Origin: Planotetraspora phitsanulokensis
Lineage (GTDB): Bacteria > Actinomycetota > Actinomycetes > Streptosporangiales > Streptosporangiaceae
DNA length: 64,000 bases
Assembly (NCBI RefSeq): GCF_016863295.1
Contig: NZ_BOOP01000030.1
Location: forward strand, 104,673 to 168,672
Direction of reading: 5' to 3'
Each line of letters begins with the position of its first letter. The first letter of the stretch is position 1. The notes under the pieces were generated by a model that did no database searches, was not told the origin of the DNA, and was given only the letters and a program-made list of their open reading frames with translations. The translations under genes and the position numbers were made by a program. Below are positions 7,030 through 15,663 of the stretch, one piece after another.

Positions 7030-8232
7030 ATGGGCGTTAGATCAGACTTCTCATTGGACCTGCAGCTTGAGTACGTTCACAAGCAGGCGGCGAGCGACGA
7101 GGTGAAGCGAGCGGTCACCTCCGTGCTCCAGCACATGCGAACTGGACGCGGCGGCCACCGCAGGGGCGGGAAGACGCTCGTGCAACTCTTGACAGAGGCG
7201 CGCGGGCGCGCAGCCTCGGTCGGCGAGTGGGAGGTTGTGCGGCTGCTGCAGGACTCCCTGGATTACGCCCAGGAACGGATCTTGCAACCGGAGTTCGACG
7301 AGAGATACCGACTTTTTCAAGACGGCATACGCAATCAACGGCTGCGGCGGTTTGTGGCGAACACGCTTGAGATCAATTTCAAGTACGTCGCCGAGGCGGG
7401 GCGCGAGTTCCTGGACGAACACCCCGGTGCAGATGTGGATGATCTGCTGGCCCATATCAACTCGCTCAGCCATGACGCTCGGTATCTCGTAGCACCAGCA
7501 GATCGGCCAGGGCGATACTCGCTCTTCCGTGGCCGGAGGGAGACGATGGTGTGGCTGGAGCGTGTGCTCCAGGAGCGGGTCGATATCGAAGACCCGGAGG
7601 AAGCCGCTCAACGGATTGCCGCGTCACCAGAGGCATGGGCTCTCCTAGCCGCTGATTCAGATGGTCAGATGATCCTCCGGGCATCCCAACTTCAGCAGCG
7701 CTCGGCCCGCCTGGCAAGCCTGCGCAAAGTGGTGGAGGACAGGACCGCCACCGAGCTGGACCTACAACGGGCGTTGGAAGGGCAGCACTGGATCTTCGGT
7801 GGGCGTTTCGTCGGGGAAGCTGCGCAGCGCAGGTTGGTGTCGGGTGACGAGGTAGACATTCCTCTGATCCGCGGCGATGGAAGTCTTCACATCGTCGAGT
7901 TAAAGCGGGCCATGAGCATGAAGGGTTCTCTGGTGAAACGACATCGCGGAGCCTGGGTGCCTACTGCTGAGGTGCACGATGCCGTCGGCCAAGCAGTCAA
8001 CTACCTCGTCGGGCTAGATGAGAACCGTCAGCAGATCTTCGAAGACTTCGGCATCGAGACACGGCGAGCAAGCGCCGTCGTTTTGATCGGCCATCCAACT
8101 GTCCAGCCGAGCGTGCCAGAGCGGGAGATCAACGAAGCGCTTCGGACGTTCAACACTCACGTGAACCGTGTTGAGGTCATCACGTACAAGGAACTCATCG
8201 ACAACGCCAGACGCTCCCTCGGGGACCTCTGA
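7030..8232 (+). CDS. Shedu-type anti-phage nuclease (SduA/DUF4263-like)
   Basis: The product is 400 residues from ATG 7030; a TTG at 7000 is also in frame and neither has a good ribosome site. The C-terminal third has the Shedu nuclease signature: WIFGGRFVGE, then DEVDIPL, then GSLHIVELKRA, giving a PD-(D/E)xK-like core (D276, E290-L-K292). The N-terminal ~230 residues are helical (VLQHMRTGRGGHRRGGKTLVQLL...), like the variable sensor part of SduA proteins. Shedu is a single-gene defence system that degrades invading DNA. Its position in the cargo zone of an AICE next to an AAA/TOPRIM pair supports a defence role. Confidence 0.75.
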   Translation: MGVRSDFSLDLQLEYVHKQAASDEVKRAVTSVLQHMRTGRGGHRRGGKTLVQLLTEARGRAASVGEWEVVRLLQDSLDYAQERILQPEFDERYRLFQDGIRNQRLRRFVANTLEINFKYVAEAGREFLDEHPGADVDDLLAHINSLSHDARYLVAPADRPGRYSLFRGRRETMVWLERVLQERVDIEDPEEAAQRIAASPEAWALLAADSDGQMILRASQLQQRSARLASLRKVVEDRTATELDLQRALEGQHWIFGGRFVGEAAQRRLVSGDEVDIPLIRGDGSLHIVELKRAMSMKGSLVKRHRGAWVPTAEVHDAVGQAVNYLVGLDENRQQIFEDFGIETRRASAVVLIGHPTVQPSVPEREINEALRTFNTHVNRVEVITYKELIDNARRSLGDL

Positions 8233-8875
8233 GACATAGTGGCTGCGTCGTGGCGGTATTCAGCGAGATCCCAGGCCGAGGGGCCGCCCCATGTCCTGTT
8301 CACCTGGAATGAGGCAACGGTGATCAAGCGTCCGGCTCGGTGAGCCAGGGTGAGGAACGAACCCTGGCTCTTCGATCGCCCCCGACCACGACACGACCTC
8401 GGACACCCCGTGGCGATCGTCGTGCGGCATGACTGCGGCGGTTTGACCAGGTGCCGGCCTCTCGGATCGGTCAACGCTCGCGCTTCGGCGCGGCCCGAGC
8501 TGCTGGCGGCCGGGACCGGCCCCCAGGCCGCATGCCCGGCCGCCGAGCGGGCGCAGGGCCGCGAGGCGGCGCGGAGCGCCGCCCTTGATTCCTACTAGCC
8601 CAATTCGGCAACAGTCGAGCACTTACACGACTTTGAAGACGACCGAAATATGCCGAACTGGGCACGTCGCCGTAAATGGGTTGTAGCAGATCACACCAGA
8701 GTGGATGCATGGCGATGCCTCCGGCGACACGTTCTAACAGTTGCATCTCAGCTTCTGAGCCATCGGCTTAGCTTCTGGCCAATCCGCATGCCTCTGAGTA
8801 GGATGCACGTTCTTGTCCAATACCAGGGTTGGACCACATTCTTCCATCCAAAGTGAACTTGGAGGCGAAGGAAGA
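8233..8875. other. Intergenic stretch with no convincing gene
   Basis: This 640-bp gap separates the Shedu gene from the AAA ATPase. Open frames here are short and lack ribosome sites. It has a perfect 10-bp hairpin at 8342-8370 and a sharp fall in GC content from about 8590 onwards, marking the start of the AT-richer cargo block. Confidence 0.5.
8342..8370. terminator. Hairpin after the Shedu gene
   Basis: Perfect inverted repeat GAGCCAGGGT / ACCCTGGCTC with a 9-base loop, about 110 bp after the Shedu stop. Only a weak T-tract follows (TTCGAT). A probable terminator. Confidence 0.5.
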
Positions 8876-10186
8876 ATGCAAATCACCTCGCTACGCGTTA
8901 GTCGATTCAAATCACTCTATGACGTATCGATGGAACTGGAGCCATTCAGTGTCATAACCGGTCCAAACGGTTCGGGGAAGAGTAACCTCGTAGATGCTCT
9001 GGCATTCCTGGGCGAGGTTTATCGGTTCGGCTTCGAATTTGCAGTTGGCCGCGCAGGCGGGATGGACGCCATCAGCTTCCGCGATAAGCGCCGCACGACC
9101 ATTGGTGTGAAATATACAGCAAAGGCACTGCTTAAGCTGTCCGAGATACGAAACATCGGATACGCACGAAAGAAGCTTCAGGAGGAATATGGCGAGGTGG
9201 ATCTGGAACTGGAACACCACTTCGTCTTGAAGGCTGCACCATCCGCAACCGGCCTCGATTACATCGTAGAGGCCGAGAGCCTGGAACTCTCTGCGTACCT
9301 GCTCGGAGAGTGGATACTACTCCTACATGTTAAAGCCGGGTCGGCTGGATCATCTATAGAAGTAACCGCATCTTATCTTAGTCATGAACGACAAGATGTC
9401 TCCGATGTAGCAGTAGCCGCGTTGGGGAATATAACAAAATACCTAAACAGCATATCCGAGGACTCCGCCGGGCTCGGGCAAAGCCTTTTCGAAATCTTCC
9501 GTTTGGCGCCCGTAGTGCGCGAATATCAGATCAGAATGGGCTTGATACGAGCCTATCGATTGAGCCCTGATTCTTCACGGCAACCAGCAGTTCTCACACC
9601 AAACGCCACCTTGGACAGCCACGGCGGGAACCTCCCAGCGGTAGTTGCCCGAATCAGCAGACAACAGCCAAGCGTATGGCAAAGCATACTTGCTGGGATG
9701 CGCCAACTGCTTCCGGATCTTGTCACCATCACCACAGAGCCAAGCGCCGAACGCGGTCTCATACTTCAATTCAATGAGACCAATCGTGGTCGCCCTTGGT
9801 CCTCTCATGAAGTATCCGATGGAACGATTCAAGCACTGGCCCTACTAGTACTCCTACACGACTCCCGGCCTCCACTTATTTTGATAGAAGAACCAGAAAA
9901 TGCTGTCCACCCTTGGGTTCTTCGTCGTTTCTTGGAGACATGCAGGTCGCTACTAAACAAGCAGATAGTCCTCACCACGCACTCTCCGATCTTGCTCAAG
10001 CTTGTACGCCCGGAAGAAGTCTTCTTGATGTGGCGAACCCAAGGTCGTTCTAAATTGCGGCCGTTGCTAACGACCAGCCCTGAGGTTAGAGGGCTTTACT
10101 ACGAGAAGGGCTTCGACGTTTTCGAGCTGTACGACAGCGGGCTAATCGCTCAGGCGATCCCTGGCGCTGATGAGGGGTCGGTGTAA
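8876..10186 (+). CDS. AAA ATPase (AAA15/21, OLD/RecF-like) of a two-gene defence-type system
   Basis: The product is 436 residues. The start at 8876 is set by GGAGGCGAAGGAAG just upstream. Walker A is GPNGSGKSN at residues 29-37, the ABC-type signature is SDGTIQALAL, Walker B is LILIEEPENAVHP, and the switch-like TTHSPILL follows. This matches SMC/RecF-like ATPases of the AAA15/AAA21 group that pair with TOPRIM nucleases in abortive-infection systems. The stop overlaps the DUF4276 start (TAATG), so the pair is translationally coupled. GC content and codon use are clearly lower than in neighbours, which indicates recent transfer. Confidence 0.8.
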   Translation: MQITSLRVSRFKSLYDVSMELEPFSVITGPNGSGKSNLVDALAFLGEVYRFGFEFAVGRAGGMDAISFRDKRRTTIGVKYTAKALLKLSEIRNIGYARKKLQEEYGEVDLELEHHFVLKAAPSATGLDYIVEAESLELSAYLLGEWILLLHVKAGSAGSSIEVTASYLSHERQDVSDVAVAALGNITKYLNSISEDSAGLGQSLFEIFRLAPVVREYQIRMGLIRAYRLSPDSSRQPAVLTPNATLDSHGGNLPAVVARISRQQPSVWQSILAGMRQLLPDLVTITTEPSAERGLILQFNETNRGRPWSSHEVSDGTIQALALLVLLHDSRPPLILIEEPENAVHPWVLRRFLETCRSLLNKQIVLTTHSPILLKLVRPEEVFLMWRTQGRSKLRPLLTTSPEVRGLYYEKGFDVFELYDSGLIAQAIPGADEGSV

Positions 10187-10833
10187 TGGTCGCAAGAAAG
10201 AAGCCGTTAAAAGTCGGTATCGTAGTTGAAGGCGAATCGGAGATCGCAGGACTACCTAAGCTATACACACAACTTGGCCAGAGGACCGGTAAGCAGTTCT
10301 TGCGGCCCCTCCGAGCCACAGCCGACCCATGCGCCCCCATACCGGTGCTCGTACAAGCGCTCCGTGATCGAGTTCGCCTTGCGATCGCCAAAGGCGCTGA
10401 CATGGTCGTTATTTTACTTGACCGTGAACAACAGAATCACTCAGCATCCGCACGCGCGAGAGCAATCGAAAACGCCATCGCACCGAATTTTAGCGTATCG
10501 GTGAGAGTTGTCTTAAAAGATCGAACCTTCGAGAACTGGCTTATCTCATGTCCCTCTGCATTTATAAAGCAGAGATCGCGATTCCCGCATTTCGAGCGCA
10601 TATCGAGAGTGGTAGAGCCGGGCAGGGCAGATAAGATCGACAAGCCTCACCGGCTACTTAACGATGCAATGAACAATCAGGCCTACGATAAAACTAAGGA
10701 CGCCCCGAAGATTCTACATCATGCAAATATCGCGGAGATGGCTAGGAATAGCAGGAGTTTCCGCAGATTCCTTGCAGTGACTGGAGATGCCCTCTATCAG
10801 GGTGGTAGCTGCACATCTCGAGAAGTTGCCTGA
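10186..10833 (+). CDS. DUF4276 (TOPRIM-like) partner of the AAA ATPase
   Basis: The 215-residue product has VGIVVEGESEIAGLPKLY at the N-terminus (TOPRIM glutamate motif), DMVVILLDREQQN near residue 75 (acidic TOPRIM motif, here DRE rather than DxD) and the diagnostic DRTFENWLIS segment near residue 113. AAA15/21 plus DUF4276 or RloB-like pairs resemble AbiL- and PARIS-type systems, in which an ATPase senses phage and a TOPRIM protein acts as effector. It is coupled to the ATPase by a TAATG overlap and is similarly AT-rich. Exact system assignment needs profile searches. Confidence 0.7.
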   Translation: MVARKKPLKVGIVVEGESEIAGLPKLYTQLGQRTGKQFLRPLRATADPCAPIPVLVQALRDRVRLAIAKGADMVVILLDREQQNHSASARARAIENAIAPNFSVSVRVVLKDRTFENWLISCPSAFIKQRSRFPHFERISRVVEPGRADKIDKPHRLLNDAMNNQAYDKTKDAPKILHHANIAEMARNSRSFRRFLAVTGDALYQGGSCTSREVA

Positions 10834-10940
10834 GCATCTCAGTCCGATGCTTGTTCGTGCACGCTAAGCAGGCTCGAAGGAGTTCTCAAGGACTTGTCAC
10901 CGACGATTCGACTATCTGTCGATGGACGTGGCATCCCAAC

Positions 10941-11801
10941 ATGATAAGAAAGCATATTGTGGAGGATCGTCGAGATCGACTGCGGGCGCTAGGTGAGCTG
11001 TTTCGGCAGTTACGCAAGGACGCCGGGCTGACAGGTAAGGAGCTTGCGCAGCGTGCAGGGGTGGCTCAGCCATCGATCTCGCGGATAGAGACTGGGCAGC
11101 TTCTTCCGACTCCGGAAACTGTTGATCGGCTTTGTGTCGCACTTGGGCTCAACGACACGGACCACGGCCGACTGGATGCGCTGCTCCTGCGCCTTCGCGA
11201 CGAGGTGGCGCGCCTCAAGGATGGGCTCGCCGGACGCGAGGCGGCTGATGCTGCGCGGGTTCGCTCGGCTCAACGTGTGGTGTCGTTTCAGCCGGCGATG
11301 ATCCCGGCCCTCCTCCAAACAGCCGAGTACGCGCGGCTTGCCTTGGTGGTCGGCCGAGATGTCGACGAGGATGACGCGGCAAGTGCGGCGGCCTCGCGGG
11401 TGAGTGCTCAGGCGGTTCTGTTCGATGCCGGCCGTGAGTTCGCGTTCGTGCTAACCGAGGGTGCGGTACGGACTTGGCCGGGATCTCCATCGTTGATGCT
11501 GGCCCAGCTCGACAGGTTGGTCCAGGTGTCGACGCTGCCCCATGTCCGGCTTGGTGTGGTGCCCTGGACGGTGCCGGCTCCGGGTTTCCCGTTGCACGGA
11601 TTCACGATCTATGACGGGACGACCAGCGTTGTAGAGGCGCTCACGGGCGATGTGACTCACCTCGACCCTGGCGACATCACCATGCACATGGAGACCTTCG
11701 ACGCGTTCGCTGCCGCGGCCGTGTACGGCGATGAGCTGCGGGATCTCCTCGGTGAGATCGCGGCCGACTTCAGGGAGCTGGCAACTAAGCTCGACGTCTG
11801 A
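10941..11801 (+). CDS. XRE family regulator with DUF5753 domain
   Basis: The product is 286 residues from ATG 10941; an in-frame extension to 10851 lacks typical sequence. The lambda-repressor-like HTH spans residues about 20-75 (LRALGELFRQLRKDAGLTGKELAQRAGVAQPSISRIETG). The DUF5753 domain fills the rest (MIPALLQTAEYARLAL... PGFPLHGFTIYD). Such WhiJ-like regulators commonly sit beside small HATPase proteins in actinomycetes, as here. It may control the element; whether it binds the CTAGGGGG motif is unknown. Confidence 0.85.
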   Translation: MIRKHIVEDRRDRLRALGELFRQLRKDAGLTGKELAQRAGVAQPSISRIETGQLLPTPETVDRLCVALGLNDTDHGRLDALLLRLRDEVARLKDGLAGREAADAARVRSAQRVVSFQPAMIPALLQTAEYARLALVVGRDVDEDDAASAAASRVSAQAVLFDAGREFAFVLTEGAVRTWPGSPSLMLAQLDRLVQVSTLPHVRLGVVPWTVPAPGFPLHGFTIYDGTTSVVEALTGDVTHLDPGDITMHMETFDAFAAAAVYGDELRDLLGEIAADFRELATKLDV

Positions 11802-11866
11802 CGCATTTATACGTGGAATAGCTTGAACGCCTTCTAGGGTGACTCATACGCTGAGCATGTGGATGT

Positions 11867-11881
11867 ATAGCCCCCTAGACA
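11867..11881. promoter_or_regulatory. Element operator motif, site 1
   Basis: ATAGCCCCCTAGACA lies 13 bp before the HATPase start. The same 15 bases recur at 15707-15721 upstream of the Pra-like gene, and related CTAGGGG motifs occur at 12671 and 15746. A weaker TTCTAGGGT lies 35 bp further upstream. Confidence 0.55.
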
Positions 11882-11893
11882 TCGGAGCTGCCC

Positions 11894-12298
11894 ATGCCGG
11901 CCTGGCGCATGTCCCGCTTCTTCCTCGGCTCCCCTGCCTCGGTGACCGAAGCCCGCCGGTTCGTTACCGGCTTCCTGCGCGACTGGCCGTGTCTGGAGGC
12001 GGCGGAACTCGTCGTGAGCGAACTAGCCACCAACGCCGTACGGCACTCGGCAAGTGGCCGGTTCGGAGGCCGCTTCATGGTGACCATCCGGGTAGCGTCC
12101 AACGGGCTATGGCTCGGCGTCCTCGACGAGGGCGGCCCACACTCTCCGCAGCTCTCGACAGATTCCGATGATGAAGGCGGCCGGGGCCTGCTACTGGTCT
12201 CCACCCTGGCGGCGCAGTGGGGCGTGTGCGGGGACGAGCATGGCCGCACCGTCTGGGCCGTCCTGTCCACAGCGCCGGCACTGGTCACCGCGGAGTGA
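11894..12298 (+). CDS. Anti-sigma-factor-like ATPase (HATPase_c, RsbW-type)
   Basis: The 134-residue single-domain protein has the GHKL motifs: N-box ELVVSELATNAVRHS (residues about 38-52), G1 box VLDEGG near 76 and G2 region GRGLLLVSTLAAQWG near 96. RsbW-like proteins bind ATP and act as kinases or anti-sigma factors. A sigma-region-4-like HTH protein and a PP2C phosphatase follow in the same direction, the classic parts of a partner-switching circuit. Its stop overlaps the next start by GTGA. Confidence 0.8.
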   Translation: MPAWRMSRFFLGSPASVTEARRFVTGFLRDWPCLEAAELVVSELATNAVRHSASGRFGGRFMVTIRVASNGLWLGVLDEGGPHSPQLSTDSDDEGGRGLLLVSTLAAQWGVCGDEHGRTVWAVLSTAPALVTAE

Positions 12299-12567
12299 CC
12301 GACTGCCTGGCCCCGCACGTGCCGGTGCCGCAGTCGGGATACGTGCGGCTGACCTGGCTTGATCCTCGGGGCGACGTCCGATGCCGAGTGGTGGCGTGGA
12401 CGTGTGACTGCAAGGCTCTGATCTATGAGCTGTGTGAATTGGGCGGGCTCGGCTTCATCCGCCGCACCGTCCAGGGCGACACGATCACCGTCACCGAGAC
12501 GCATCGGATGCCGATCTGGCAGGTACGACAACTGTGGGCGGCCGTCCTCGTCGGGATGGCACGATGA
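12295..12567 (+). CDS. Hypothetical 90-residue protein coupled to the HATPase
   Basis: A GTG at 12295 overlaps the HATPase stop (GTGA). The product reads VTDCLAPHVPVPQSGYVRLTWLDPRG, then CRVVAWTCDCKALIYELCELGGLGFIRRT, ending QLWAAVLVGMAR. Four cysteines cluster in the centre (C-R...C-D-C...C). I do not recognise the family. Coupling suggests it works with the HATPase, perhaps as a binding partner. Confidence 0.6.
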   Translation: MTDCLAPHVPVPQSGYVRLTWLDPRGDVRCRVVAWTCDCKALIYELCELGGLGFIRRTVQGDTITVTETHRMPIWQVRQLWAAVLVGMAR

Positions 12568-12670
12568 GTCCGCGGGGCGTGCCGAACCGCCGTTCTGCGA
12601 TCCGGGCCGTGGACCCAAAAAGCGGCAAACCCCTTAAAACCGTACCGTCAAGGGGGATGGACGGCATTTC

Positions 12671-12686
12671 GTCTAGGGGCCTAGAC
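12671..12686. promoter_or_regulatory. Element operator motif, site 2 (palindromic)
   Basis: GTCTAGG-GG-CCTAGAC is a 7-bp perfect inverted repeat with a 2-base centre, 28 bp before the start of the HTH gene. It is the most symmetric version of the shared CTAGGGG motif, suggesting a dimeric DNA-binding protein. Confidence 0.6.
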
Positions 12687-12713
12687 TCGGTCGAGCACCA
12701 CCAAGGAGGAAAC

Positions 12714-13556
12714 GTGCCACCGAGCGACCTGGACCGCATTGCCGCGATCGATGACCCTTACCGGCTGCTCCGGGTCGCCACCGAACGACTCAACGCCGCA
12801 CAGCAAGAAGTCACCGAACTGGCCCGGCTCCGTCGCCGCGTCATTCAAGAACTCCACGCTCAGGGCATGTCGTATGCGCAGATCGCCGAAAAGGCCGGCC
12901 TTTCCCGCGGACGTATCCATCAGATCCGCCACACCGGCCCCGCCCCGGAAGGCGCGTTCCTCGGTACCGGGATGGTCACCGTCGTCACGCCGCTGCGACA
13001 CGACGCCGAAACCGGCCGTTCCATGGTCGCCTTGGACGACATGCGATCCGGCAAGCGCCTGGAAGACCTCGCTCGCAGCTTCGGCCTGAACGTCGCCACC
13101 GACAACGTCACCGTTGACGGCCGGATCGATCTCAACCGGGACGGCCTGCTCGTCATCTGCGGCCCCCGCATGTCCGACGCCATGCGAGCGGCCTACGACA
13201 TCGATCCGGTCATCCGCTGGGACCGCGATGACAAGGGTTGGATGCTCATTGACACCCGGACACAGCAGGTGTTCCGCTCCGGCACCCAGACCGACCCCCG
13301 GCAGCCCACCGACTCGGCATTCCTCGGCCGACTCCCTCGCCCAGACGGCAACGGTTCGTTCCTCGCCATCGCCGGTATCCGCCCCAACGGCTCCCTCGGC
13401 GTCGTCCACTTCCTCACGAACGAGATCGCCACCCTGTGGGGCCAGGTCGACGACAAGCGGTTCTCCTGCGTCGTCGCCGTCGAATACGACCCTGCGACCG
13501 GGGAACCAGTGCGGGCGGAACTGGCCAGCCCGCTCTACCGGCACGAGGAGACCTGA
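12714..13556 (+). CDS. Sigma-region-4-like helix-turn-helix protein
   Basis: The product is 280 residues from a GTG at 12714 with AAGGAGG 4-5 bp upstream. Residues about 10-75 hold a long helix (LLRVATERLNAAQQEVTELARLRRRVIQELHAQG) followed by a sigma70 region-4 or MarR-like HTH (MSYAQIAEKAGLSRGRIHQIRHTGP). The C-terminal ~200 residues are an alpha/beta domain with CGPRMSDAMRAAYDIDPVIRWDRDDKG and FLAIAGIRPNGSLGVVHFL, resembling nucleotide- or ligand-sensing segments; I cannot name it. Its promoter holds a palindromic operator, consistent with autoregulation. Confidence 0.65.
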   Translation: MPPSDLDRIAAIDDPYRLLRVATERLNAAQQEVTELARLRRRVIQELHAQGMSYAQIAEKAGLSRGRIHQIRHTGPAPEGAFLGTGMVTVVTPLRHDAETGRSMVALDDMRSGKRLEDLARSFGLNVATDNVTVDGRIDLNRDGLLVICGPRMSDAMRAAYDIDPVIRWDRDDKGWMLIDTRTQQVFRSGTQTDPRQPTDSAFLGRLPRPDGNGSFLAIAGIRPNGSLGVVHFLTNEIATLWGQVDDKRFSCVVAVEYDPATGEPVRAELASPLYRHEET

Positions 13557-13559
13557 GCC

Positions 13560-14387
13560 GTGCGCGTCACCTTCGCGAGCGAACCCGCCTACGCGGGCCG
13601 GCCCAATGAGGACTTCATCGGCGCCACACCGGACGCGGTCGTCCTCCTCGACGGTGCCAGCGTCCCGCCCGGGATCGAATCCGGCTGCACGCACAGCGTG
13701 CGCTGGTACTCCCACACCCTCGGCTCCACCCTGCTCACCGAGATGACCCAAAGCGCCGGCCCTCTGCCCGAACTGCTCGCCAAGGGCATCAAGCACGTGA
13801 CCTCACTTCACGACTTCACCTGCGACCTTTCTCACGGCGGATCTCCCTCGGCCACCGTCGTCATGCTCCGGCAAGCCGGCGACCAACTCGACTGGCTCGT
13901 CCTCGGCGACTCCACGCTCATCCTCGACACCGGTACGGCGGAACCGATGGTGGTGCGCGACGACCGGCTGGATCGGGTTGCTGCACCTCGCCGCACCCGG
14001 CTCGACGCCCTATTCGGTGGCACCCCCGAGCACGCCACAGCGCTACGCGGGTACGTGGAAGGCCTGGCCGACTACCGCAACCGCGACGGCGGATTCTGGG
14101 TTGCCGCTACTGATCCCCTCGCCGCCGACCAGGCGCTCACCGGCTCCGTCCCCGCTGACTCTGTGTATGCCGCCGCGCTTCTCTCAGACGGAGCATCCGA
14201 CGCCGTCGACCGCTACCACCTCGTCACCTGGCGGCAACTCCTGGATACCCTCGCCCAGGACGGCCCAGCCGAACTGATCCGCCAAGTCCGTGCCGCCGAG
14301 CAGTCAGACCCGCACGGCGAACGATGGCGACGGAGCAAGACCCACGACGACTCTACTGCTGTATTTTGCCGGACATACTTTCGATGA
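13560..14387 (+). CDS. PP2C-family protein phosphatase-like protein
   Basis: The product is 275 residues from a GTG at 13560, 3 bp after the HTH gene. PP2C landmarks are visible: NEDFIGATPDAVVLLDGAS (motif with the metal-binding DG), GGSPSATVVMLR, WLVLGDSTL, AALLSDGASD and HDDSTAVFC. These give most of the acidic metal ligands. PP2C enzymes dephosphorylate Ser/Thr on anti-anti-sigma or similar partners. Together with the RsbW-like HATPase it could form a phosphorylation switch acting on the HTH protein. No STAS-domain partner is seen in the element. Confidence 0.7.
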   Translation: MRVTFASEPAYAGRPNEDFIGATPDAVVLLDGASVPPGIESGCTHSVRWYSHTLGSTLLTEMTQSAGPLPELLAKGIKHVTSLHDFTCDLSHGGSPSATVVMLRQAGDQLDWLVLGDSTLILDTGTAEPMVVRDDRLDRVAAPRRTRLDALFGGTPEHATALRGYVEGLADYRNRDGGFWVAATDPLAADQALTGSVPADSVYAAALLSDGASDAVDRYHLVTWRQLLDTLAQDGPAELIRQVRAAEQSDPHGERWRRSKTHDDSTAVFCRTYFR

Positions 14388-14437
14388 GAAAGCCCGGAAT
14401 GATGCATCGGTTTATAGGAAATCGCTAAACAATAAAA

Positions 14438-14463
14438 TGGCCGCCCCTCTAAAGGGGCGGCCA
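14438..14463. terminator. Bidirectional terminator
   Basis: Perfect 11-bp stem TGGCCGCCCCT / AGGGGCGGCCA with a 4-base loop between the convergent phosphatase gene and the minus-strand membrane protein gene. The minus strand then has TTTTATTGTTT. Confidence 0.8.
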
Positions 14464-14479
14464 CCGGGAATTGCGTGTA

Positions 14480-14812
14480 CTAGCGTTTGGGTCGGCCGGT
14501 CTTCTTGTGCATCCCTAGCGTGGCGCCAGCAAGTGCGCCTAGTTGGCAAATGGCCACTGAAATTACCACCCAGGGTTGAAACCCGGATGCCGCTTTGAAT
14601 GTCACCAGAGGCCCCGACACGATCCCCCCTATACAGGAAATATCTACGATGACTTCAAGAAGGTGCCGAGTCTGAGAGGGAGGCACGGCTACCTCCACTC
14701 TTAGATCCTCCTTCTGGAAGGTCACCGTAGAGAAGCGACGGCTTGGTTCGTCGGGTCCCTGTACATCTTCCGGAGATAGAGTTCTGTCTGCATCTCCTTG
14801 TAGTGCAGCCAT
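14480..14812 (-). CDS. Small membrane protein (hypothetical)
   Basis: The product is 110 residues from ATG 14812, preceded on the minus strand by GGGGGGAAGGAAG. Residues about 50-70 (LLEVIVDISCIGGIVSGPLV) and 78-100 (FQPWVVISVAICQLGALAGATLG) are hydrophobic and likely two membrane segments, with a basic tail (MHKKTGRPKR). The N-terminal half is soluble and charged. It has no recognised family. It ends in a strong terminator and is the only minus-strand gene in the element. Confidence 0.6.
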   Translation of the reverse strand: MAALQGDADRTLSPEDVQGPDEPSRRFSTVTFQKEDLRVEVAVPPSQTRHLLEVIVDISCIGGIVSGPLVTFKAASGFQPWVVISVAICQLGALAGATLGMHKKTGRPKR

Positions 14813-15311
14813 AGGGCCGCTTCTTCCTTCCCCCCTTGAAGAAGCGGCCCGCATACTTTGCGGGCCTGTCATCTCAAGGGCAACCACGGGTCCGACTCCA
14901 TATCGGAGTGGCCTATGCCCCACCACTCCAAGGGTCGGATTTCGGGAGCACTTCTGCTCCTTCGGGTATTGATCCCGAGGGAATTGGGATTTGTAGCCCG
15001 AGTGCCCCTTCAACATTGATTGAGCGACGGTGGTTGACGTCGACTCGCGTGCATCAAGGCACGCGCACACCTATTAAGGCGACGGACCGATGTTCAATAC
15101 CTCCACCCCTTTCTGTTGGGAACGGGGGCCAGTCGCACTGACCCGTCTCGGCAACGCCCGAGCGGCGCTGCCGCGACAAGATGCTACACGGAGCGACAGG
15201 TATCGCAACCAAATCCACACAGATTCGGTGTCTACTCGGTGGCCAACACACACGTGAGCTGGCATGATGGTCTGTCGAGGTACCCGCTGACATGAGAGGC
15301 GAGACTGAGTC
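14813..15311. other. Intergenic region without a convincing gene
   Basis: About 500 bp between the divergent membrane protein and the ribbon-helix-helix gene. It contains a small GCCCGCA/TGCGGGC hairpin near 14845-14862 and several short overlapping frames without ribosome sites. It probably holds the two divergent promoters. Nothing else is supported. Confidence 0.4.
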
Positions 15312-15554
15312 ATGGCTGATGGAGCACGTGAGAAGAAGGATCAACCAGCGGTGGAGCGCATCAATGCGGCCTTGGTCCCGGAATCAGCTCAGGCCTTGGA
15401 TGAGCTTCAGCGGCGCACAGGACTGAAGAAGGTTGATCTTGTTAACCGAGCGTTGATGATCTACGAGTTCATCGATAGCGAGCTACGAAACGGAAAGCAG
15501 ATCGTGTTGCGCGACAAGGAAGGCAGCGACCAGCTGGTAAAGATCATTTTCTAG
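15312..15554 (+). CDS. Ribbon-helix-helix DNA-binding-like protein
   Basis: The 80-residue product has an RHH pattern: a beta strand (VERINAALVPESAQALDEL) then two helices (QALDELQRRTGLKKVDLVNRALMIYEFIDSEL) and a short tail. The central LKKVDLVNRAL matches the helix-turn-helix of Arc/CopG-like proteins. It sits alone before the operator cluster at 15664-15756. RHH proteins bind short palindromes and could be the factor recognising CTAGGGGG sites, though this is inference. Confidence 0.65.
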   Translation: MADGAREKKDQPAVERINAALVPESAQALDELQRRTGLKKVDLVNRALMIYEFIDSELRNGKQIVLRDKEGSDQLVKIIF

Positions 15555-15663
15555 AGGCTTGTCGCGTTTCCCCGTTGCCAAACCCCTGTCACTGCCGGAC
15601 GCGAAGCACCCCCAATCCGATCTGCGCGTGAAGCAACCGGTCGCGATCGACGATTGGCGTACA

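Noticed and set aside
8260..8622. 120-codon minus-strand frame between Shedu and the ATPase
   Set aside because: Low-complexity Arg/Gly/Pro sequence without a start site or domain.
12681..13796. 371-codon minus-strand frame in the regulatory zone of the element
   Set aside because: Antisense to the HTH and phosphatase genes, without a ribosome site or recognisable domain.
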